From Caenorhabditis remanei (Eukaryota > Nematoda > Chromadorea > Rhabditida > Rhabditidae), in the NCBI RefSeq assembly GCF_010183535.1, contig NC_071332.1, forward strand, positions 9,610,001 through 9,674,000: a stretch of 64,000 bases of DNA, read 5' to 3'. Shown here piece after piece: positions 57,667 through 64,000 of the stretch (its first letter is position 1; each line of letters begins with the position of its first letter). The notes under the pieces are model-generated. The model was not told the origin of the DNA. It did no database searches and worked only from the letters and a program-made list of their open reading frames with translations. A program made the position numbers and the translations under genes.

Positions 57667-59626
57667 CATCTTTATTCATTTGAAAATGAGAAGTTTTGTT
57701 CATCACGTGAAACAAAGAGGAAGTGAATAGAGGGAATGGAGGTTGAATTGAGTGTAAAAAAGTGAGAAGAAGCATTGAACGCACAATGATTAGAAAAGAA
57801 GATTATTTTCAAAAAGATCGGGTTTATCGTGTTGTGTTTTGTTCGAAACATAATTCCAATATTATTTACAGTAAACTTTTCAGATATGCAATTTCTGTAG
57901 TTTTTAGAATAAAGAAAAGGAACATTCTTTTGTTGAAAACTGTGTAATTTTCTTATCAAAGAATCATCAATTGTTTCAGAATTTTCAGTGTTCTTTCTCG
58001 TTATATGCTTCTCTATTTTTCGAAAAGAAAGTGAGGCTAAACTTGCTTTGTTCAGCTTTTGAACTCGTAGGCTTACCAAAGATTTCCGAACAGATTTTCA
58101 GATTGCTTCTGAGATTTCAATCAGTCTCTTCTCCTCCTCGTTCAAACAATTTCGATTTGATCAGATCGCCAAGTTTCTTGTGTCCATATTTAGATCTTTC
58201 AAAATAAGATATAAATTATCACGTCTTTGAGTTTTCAGAAAACCAAGTAAGCAGACAGACATTTCATATTCATCCTTTCCGCTGAAGTTGGATTGAATGA
58301 TCTTTAATAGGGGAAAATCATATGAAACAATCCCGCATGATACCTCACATGGTATATAACTAGATTTGTGCTTCAGTATTCCAGTCATATTGCGTAAGAC
58401 ATCAAGATTCCTGACTAGGGCTTTTTGCTGATGAAATATATCTAAAAGCAGGGAATCACTTATTTACAATAACAATTAAACAATCGGGCTTGGAATCAAC
58501 TTGAGATTGAGTCAACGACTTCTATTAGCAGCTATTTATTTGACTATGCAAATTCACATCCACAGGCATCTCTATCTCCCAAATCAAAGAAAATCTATTT
58601 TCATTTTTGTACCCAATCTGTAGTGATATCACAAATTCTTTCATAATCTTTGCAAATTTAATCTTCATCGCTGCCATCACCTTTTTCAAATGTTTAATTA
58701 CACTGCTTCCCCTATCCATTTATTATCTTTTATCATTCCTCTTGCCATCGTTTCTTCTCTGGATGGATCACACGAAATAATCTATAAAATCCACCTTTTT
58801 CACTTTAAACAAAACGCCAAATAAAATAGAAAAGAAGTGTGTGGATAAAAAGAGAAGAGAAAGAATATCAAGATGCCTTTCTTTTCCCTATTTTACCCTC
58901 CGTGTCTAACGGAAGAGGTGGATATGCCACAGATTCTAATCTCTTTTTCGGCCAATCGTCTAATGAAGGAAAGAGAGAAAAAGCTTCTCTTGGAGGTCAC
59001 TGCGCATCAACTTAAACGCAACAGTCGTCTGGTTCGTATCGGGTACTGATGCTTTTTCGACAAAGGGCATTTCGTGACGCATTGATGAGGAATGGATGTT
59101 GATGAAAGTGAGAGGAATAGATCTTCTCAATCACAATGTTATGCAACGTGAGGTAACTGAAAAGGAATGAGAAGAAGCTGAATGATGAGATGGATGATGA
59201 AATATATTATATTGTACTTTGACCGGAAGTTCCAATATAAAGAGAAGGTATAAACGAGTTCTAAAGAATTATTGAGTTATTTCTGAATAGGAAATGTTTC
59301 TAGATAACTTCGGGGGTGCATATATTCCGAAAGTTTGGACCGGATTGGTATCTTTAGGATTATTCATGATCAAAAAATAAAATACTAGTCAATCAAGGTC
59401 GAGTTTTCTCTGAGAGATCTCGGAATGAATTGAACTAAATGACAAATAGCAGGAGTAAATATTATAGACGTATTTCTAAATTTGCGTAATGTGATAGCTC
59501 AGGATTCTTGTTTGAAATAAAAACTTTCAGTTTGATAGAATTTGTTTCTTGAAAAAGTCTAAGTGCTCTGATAATTATTCTGAAACTCTAACAATTGTGA
59601 AATAACTATTCAACTATCAAGCCGTC

Positions 59627-59785
59627 ATGTCGGCAGTTCTAGAAGACTTAATGAAACAACTGGAAAACAACAGTGAAACTGATTTAGAAACTTCAGGAAT
59701 CTCGGAAATTGACAATCCACAACAAACAACGTATACGAAAGCTTTCAACAATGTCACGAAATATCTGAATACCAAAAGACCCTGA
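59627..59785 (+). CDS. Very short open frame, weak
   Basis: A 52-codon frame starting MSAVLEDLMKQLENNSETDL is acidic and helical-looking, with no signal peptide or known motif. Nothing in the surroundings supports transcription. Recorded as a weak candidate only. Confidence 0.15.
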   Translation: MSAVLEDLMKQLENNSETDLETSGISEIDNPQQTTYTKAFNNVTKYLNTKRP

Positions 59786-60394
59786 TAGTTTTTCCCAGGG
59801 AGAATATCTCAAGATCACAAGGCAACACATGAAAAGAATCCTTTTCAAAGTCATTCTTAACAAAACTACGCATTTTTCAAGTTCTCATCATAAAATTTTG
59901 ACAATTCTTGTACTTTTCTATGCATCGCCATATGCCCCATTTCACGCGTCCATCCAAAACGTATCCTTCACCGTAAAATCCTGATAATCCTAATTTCGCT
60001 TTTTCTCTCTTCACTGCCTGCCGTCGTCTTCTTTCTCATATCTGTCAAATAAAAATCATCATCCGAATCCACGGTCTGTCCGTTGTCTGGCATCAGGTGA
60101 AGCGGAGAAGGAGAAGAAAAAGAGGGAAAAAGCTAAAGGCGATGAGACACATTGTTGCAGAACTCGTCATATCAATTGTCCTTTTCCGCGCGTCCCTGTC
60201 CCACAACCGTGCCGTTTGCGTCTTCTTTCGTCTCAATGTCGCAATTTCTGGTTTTGATCGATGTCTCGCCCAAAAGGCAAGCTCCTTTGGCATTTTCATT
60301 CAATAAGTCCCGCCCACATCTGGGAAAGTATTTAAGAAAGCTTTGGCATCTGTGAAAGCTATCCAATTCATTTGGTTCTAATACTTCTCTAGCC

Positions 60395-61195
60395 ATGCAG
60401 AAGCTCATCGTTTTCTTCACCACAATTGCCGCCGCTCAGGCTTTCCTTCTTCCATCTGGAGGAGGTGGAGGATGTGGATGCGCGTAAGTTTTATATTCTG
60501 TTAATCTGTTGATCCTTAAAATCGTTTCTGTTCTCTAGCTTTCGAACCTTGTTTTCTCTTCTTGACAGTTTTCATTATTTCAATCCTAGAAAGTTAGATT
60601 TTTTTGAAATTCTGGACATCTAATCTCTTCTATCATCTTTCATTTTTCACTTATTTCCAGTCCACCACCACCACCACCACCATGCGGATGCGGAGGACCA
60701 TCCCTCCCACCACTCCAACTCCCAAGATTTGAACTCCCAAGACTCTCTCTCCCATCATTCGGAGGAGGTTGCGGAGGACCAGCTCCATGCGCTGCTCCAG
60801 CTCCAGCCTACGCTGCCCCACCACAAGCCGCCGGATACGCTACCGCCCCAGCTGCCGGAGGATACGCCACTGGACCAATCGGAGGACCAATCGGAGGACC
60901 AATCGGAGGAGGATACCAAGCTGCCCCAGCTTTCGGAGGAGCCGCTGCCGGAGGAAACTACCAAGCCGCCCCAGCCGTCGGAGGAGCCGGACCAATCGCC
61001 GGAGGAAACTACCAATCTGGACCAGCCCCAGCCGGAGGAAACTACCAAGGACCAGCTCCAGCTGCCGGAGGAAACTACCAAGCTGGACCAGCCGCTGTTG
61101 AGTCTGCTCCAATTGGACAAGCTGCCCCATCCGGAGGAGCTTACCAAGGAGCCGCCCCAGCCGGAGGAGCCTACTCTGAGGGACACAAGAACTAG
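60395..61195 (+). CDS. Secreted Gly/Pro-rich repeat protein B
   Basis: Two exons (60395-60483, 60661-61195) splice in phase to 207 residues. Signal peptide MQKLIVFFTTIAAAQA, then the same FLLPSGGGGGCGCA, Pro run and PRFELPRLSLPSFGGG core as protein A. It is followed by a repeat tail: three GPIG units and several GGNYQ-type repeats (AAGGNYQAAPA, AGGNYQSGPAPAGG). The tail has no cysteine, whereas the core has several, so the core could be cross-linked and the tail elastic or adhesive. Codons are almost uniformly GGA, CCA and GCC, consistent with high expression. It looks like an extracellular matrix or gut-lumen structural protein; no named family was recognised. It is related to protein A by duplication, with a 131-bp block that is exactly identical. 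Confidence 0.85.
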
Positions 61196-61461
61196 ACGAT
61201 CTAATAACGTTTAGATATTTCATTTATTTATTCGTTGTTATTGTTGACTCATCTTTCTATGTATATCAGGACAATTGTTTTTAGACTCATTTCACGAAAT
61301 GAAGTTTCGATTTTTATATCGTTTTTCTAATAATTATATACAGACATGACATGCTCACGTGAAGCTCAAAATCAATGTGATAAAAACCATTTAAAGTTTT
61401 CAGAAAATTTATTGAATTATGCTTGAACGAAAATATGGAATATTGATAACAAATAGTGAGT

Positions 61462-62163
61462 TTACAAAGTAATAGTAATAGAATTAGTTGGAGCGGCACT
61501 GTATCTGACGCTTTCTGGAGATTGACATCTGGAGTCTTCGAGATTGATTTGGCACTTTGTCTTTGTTAGAGATGAAGTTTGTGGTCGAATGTAGACGTTT
61601 TGTTGTCCGGAACGAAGAGAGAAGTAGATGATGACGATTAGAACCAGAAAAATGACGGTAATGATCACTAGAGTTCCACAGATGAAGTTGTTGATGTTGA
61701 CAGCAGAGTTGGTTGTAGACGGATGGATGACGGCGACATGTTGGAGAGTAGATTTAGATGTATTTGAAGTATTAGAGGATGGTGTAGTAGACTTTTCCAA
61801 ACAGTATTCTCCAACGAATCCATTGTCACATTCGAAGAAAGATTGGACAAGAAGAACAGTATCAGAGAAGACGAAAGTCTGGTAGTTGGCGACATCAGAA
61901 GTTCTCATTTGATAGATTTGAGTTTGTGGAGCACTTCTTCTTTTGGAGAAAGTGATCTCAATGGTTTCTTGATGAATCTTCGGGTGGAAACTGACGATTC
62001 GAGTTGATCCCATATTGAGAAGAAGAACTTGGAAGCTTGCATTGGTCTTGAGTTGCAGAGAAAAGTCGTTAGATGCAGTGAGTTCCAAGCGAAGATGACC
62101 AGTTGTGGCGACAACAGAAAATAGAGAAAAGAATAGAAAAATAACAGAATAAGAAGAGAACAT
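61462..62163 (-). CDS. Single-exon type I membrane protein
   Basis: An uninterrupted 233-codon minus-strand frame with ATG at 62163. Residues 1-20 form a signal peptide (MFSSYSVIFLFFSLFSVVAT). The ectodomain of about 140 residues contains a short EGF-like piece FECDNGFVGEYC, then a Ser/Thr-rich stalk (STTPSSNTSNTSKST). One transmembrane helix (LVIITVIFLVLIVIIYF) and a ~45-residue cytosolic tail follow. A TATA box (TATATAAG on the minus strand at 62221-62228) lies 58 bp upstream. The half-EGF and stalk recall degenerate DSL/Notch-ligand-like nematode proteins, but there is no DSL domain, so I do not assign a family. Lack of introns is unusual here and may mark a retrocopy. Confidence 0.75.
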   Translation of the reverse strand: MFSSYSVIFLFFSLFSVVATTGHLRLELTASNDFSLQLKTNASFQVLLLNMGSTRIVSFHPKIHQETIEITFSKRRSAPQTQIYQMRTSDVANYQTFVFSDTVLLVQSFFECDNGFVGEYCLEKSTTPSSNTSNTSKSTLQHVAVIHPSTTNSAVNINNFICGTLVIITVIFLVLIVIIYFSLRSGQQNVYIRPQTSSLTKTKCQINLEDSRCQSPESVRYSAAPTNSITITL

Positions 62164-62630
62164 TCTGACTGGTAGGGAGAGAGCAGATCAGATTGGGTGA
62201 ATATCTCGGATATCGGAGTTCTTATATACCCATCCAGAGCTTGCGTCCGTTCCTGCGTCCGGGATTGTCATCATTTTTTAGTCATCATGGCTGTAAATTG
62301 TATGTTGCTCACCATAGAGAATATGTTTATCTCAAAAATTAATCACGAATATGTGAAGATATAGAAGATAATATCATTTTTTACGGTCCATCCTGATGAC
62401 AAAACAAATTCTAGATATGTGGTTCAATGAATTGGAAAGTAAAAATATGATATACCTAAATAGAATGCCTTTTCAAACCCATGCTTTGCGTTTGAAATTA
62501 AAAACCTCCCATTTTCAGATCAAAACTTAAGTTCTACGTCACAATATGTATCTTCCTTTGCTAATTGGAAAGACAAAAACAACATATGCATAGCTATACT
62601 CAAAACATATTTTCTCCAACATCGTACATA
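62164..62630. other. Divergent promoter spacer
   Basis: About 470 bp between the membrane protein (-) and the last chemoreceptor (+). It contains the TATA box noted above and AT-rich sequence, nothing else. Confidence 0.4.
62221..62228 (-). promoter_or_regulatory. TATA box of the single-exon membrane protein
   Basis: TATATAAG on the minus strand, 58 bp upstream of the ATG at 62163. Confidence 0.55.
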
Positions 62631-63956
62631 ATGCTCCTACTAGATAATCTTGATGTTCCGGTGAGTCCGATAGATTATGAAGACTACAATGGATTTTCCG
62701 AAGCGTATCAATATTCAGAGGAGAAGTAATTATTTTTTCTCGGTCTTCTATGATTTATCCAACTATTTCAGAAACTTTGATTTTTATACCCGGACTTTGA
62801 ATGTACTCATGAGTGGCATTACACTTGTTTTAAGTTCGTTCTCAGTTTTTGTAATTGGCTCAACTGGTAAAATGAATCGAGTTTATCAGAGAACAATAAT
62901 AGAGCACATAATCATGTCAACAGTTCTGTCATTCATTTTCCCAGTAACTGGATTCACTATCATTGCAAATTATAGAATTCTAATGATAGGTACCAGAAGA
63001 TTTCGTTTAAAAAAAAAGAAAACTCTATGAAATAATTTAAGACAGATGGCTTGATTCTGCAAAGCTCCCACTGATCACAGCCGCTATTATTGTGTATGGT
63101 TATCTTGGTGTCGTTGTATTTTGTATGTATTCATTCTTTATGAACTTCTTGGCATCTGTCCACGTTAGAGTAAATTCTAGAATTCTTAGAAAGTGGGATC
63201 CAGAGTTTGTATTAAGAGTTTTGATAATATTATATGGAATAGCAATTTCGATACTTCTATGGATATTTGCCTTCAAAAGTGAGTGCGTTTGTAAGCAACT
63301 CGGATTTTCTCTAATACGAATCTGGTTTTGAAATATATTTTCCTGTTACAGGTTTTTACTGGAACTCAGAATCGATTATGAATGATCTAAAGAAAATTCA
63401 TCCGCAGTATTCTCATGTGAATCTCGAAAAGACAGTTCATACGCTTGTATGGACACAAGGTCTTTCCTATATCCTAATGGTTTTGGCATGCATTTGTCTA
63501 TCGTTCGTTCCATTTTCAATTTCAATAATCTCCTGGTAAGCTTTCATCTTCAACATTCCATTAAACCCTTCACTTTCAGGAACTATGTTCTCGTGAACAA
63601 TCAGAAGAGTAAGCATTCGGAGGTAGTAAAAAAACAGCAGAGACTGACAATAAAAATGGAAATTCTATACCTCATCATGATATTCACTTGCTACATTCCA
63701 TCTTTCGTAACTCTCCTCTGCTCAATTGTGCTTCAAAATCTTCCAGAATCTATGAAAAAGTTTATTAGGCATCTAATTCTTGTCAATCTTCCACAATTAC
63801 AGATGTCCCATTACTCTCTTCGTCAGCTTCCCACTCCAACTTTTACCTATTCTCGACTGTTTACTCAATCTTTTCATGGTCACGATGTATAGAGAGAAAG
63901 CTTATCAAGTCATAAAAACGCTAATAGTTTATCTTCCTTTCGGGAACAGAGATTGA
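62631..63956 (+). CDS. Serpentine chemoreceptor, class not assigned
   Basis: Six exons (62631-62725, 62772-62989, 63042-63278, 63352-63535, 63580-63759, 63803-63956) splice in phase to 355 residues. The third exon needs the acceptor TTTAAG at 63041. The protein has an acidic extracellular N-terminus and seven hydrophobic helices. TM1 is around GITLVLSSFSVFVIGS, TM3 YGYLGVVVFCMYSFFMN and TM4 LRVLIILYGIAISILLWIF. TM5 is SYILMVLACICLSFV, followed by NNQKSKHSEVVKKQQR, then TM6 EILYLIMIFTCYIPSFV and TM7 FPLQLLPILDCLLNLFMVTM with YREKAYQ. It is a nematode chemosensory-type GPCR, distinct from the srg-like and srx receptors earlier in the window. I cannot assign the subclass. The gene is complete within the window. 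Confidence 0.78.
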
Positions 63957-64000
63957 GTAATATAAGTTTAAAATTCCAAGCTTTATGAAAAGCCACTTTA

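Larger units (their letters stand above)
57069..60394. other. 3.3-kb spacer between the two Gly/Pro-rich genes
   Basis: Contains a possible secreted-protein first exon (57460-57666) and a 52-codon frame (59627-59785), both listed separately, plus AT-rich sequence. No other feature supported. The second gene lacks a strong TATA; TATTTAAG near 60327-60334 is the best match. Confidence 0.4.

Noticed and set aside
60755..61223. Other-frame Ser/Trp-rich, Arg-rich and Leu-rich frames over protein B
   Set aside because: Shadows produced by the repetitive GGA/CCA codons of the real gene.

Overview
This is a nematode nuclear genome window, almost certainly from a Caenorhabditis species. The evidence is short introns (mostly 40-60 bp) with GTAAGT/GTGAGT-type donors and TTTCAG acceptors, AT-rich spacers, and nematode-expanded families (srx and other serpentine chemoreceptors, supernumerary nuclear receptors, cuticlin-like ZP proteins, divergent soluble guanylate cyclases). 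Three neighbours at 30-38 kb look like cpz-2, gcy-34 and somi-1. As I recall, these three also sit together on C. elegans chromosome V (cosmid M04G12), so that block looks syntenic. I cannot fix the species from sequence alone. Exon chains given here were built by hand from splice signals and reading-frame phase. Those called complete close in frame.

Layout. 0.2-7.6 kb: a small secreted peptide (+), an SLC22-type transporter (+), a fukutin/LicD-like protein (-) and a serpentine receptor (+). 8.0-10.3 kb: a paralogous receptor split by a 5'-truncated CR1/jockey-like LINE. 10.6-16.3 kb: three tandem nuclear hormone receptor genes (+). Between the first two lies a 581-bp non-autonomous hAT-like element carrying GGCGGAA minisatellites. 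16.9-19.1 kb: an srx receptor (+). 19.7-21.8 kb: an IRF2BP-family zinc-finger/RING coregulator (-). 21.8-30.0 kb: gene-poor, purine-rich spacer with one orphan candidate exon. 30.1-34.4 kb: cpz-2 (+) converging on gcy-34 (-). 35.2-37.6 kb: somi-1 (-), followed by about 12 kb with no supportable coding gene. 49.8-51.2 kb: a cuticlin-like ZP protein (-). 53.1-55.5 kb: two tandem aldo-keto reductases (+). 56.6-61.2 kb: two related Gly/Pro-rich secreted proteins (+). 61.5-62.2 kb: a single-exon membrane protein (-). 62.6-64.0 kb: a second class of chemoreceptor (+).

How the genes relate. Most of the window is a mosaic of lineage-expanded chemosensory and xenobiotic-type families in tandem (receptors, nuclear receptors, reductases), interrupted by mobile elements, which is typical of a Caenorhabditis chromosome arm. 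It flanks a more conserved regulatory block (IRF2BP homologue, gcy-34, somi-1) with very long upstream regions. The most notable structures are the hAT-like element with perfect 16-bp inverted ends and an 8-bp target duplication, the receptor pseudogene with a datable LINE insertion, a 131-bp identical exon block shared by the two secreted genes, and the gcy-34 catalytic-site substitutions that suggest an obligate partner.
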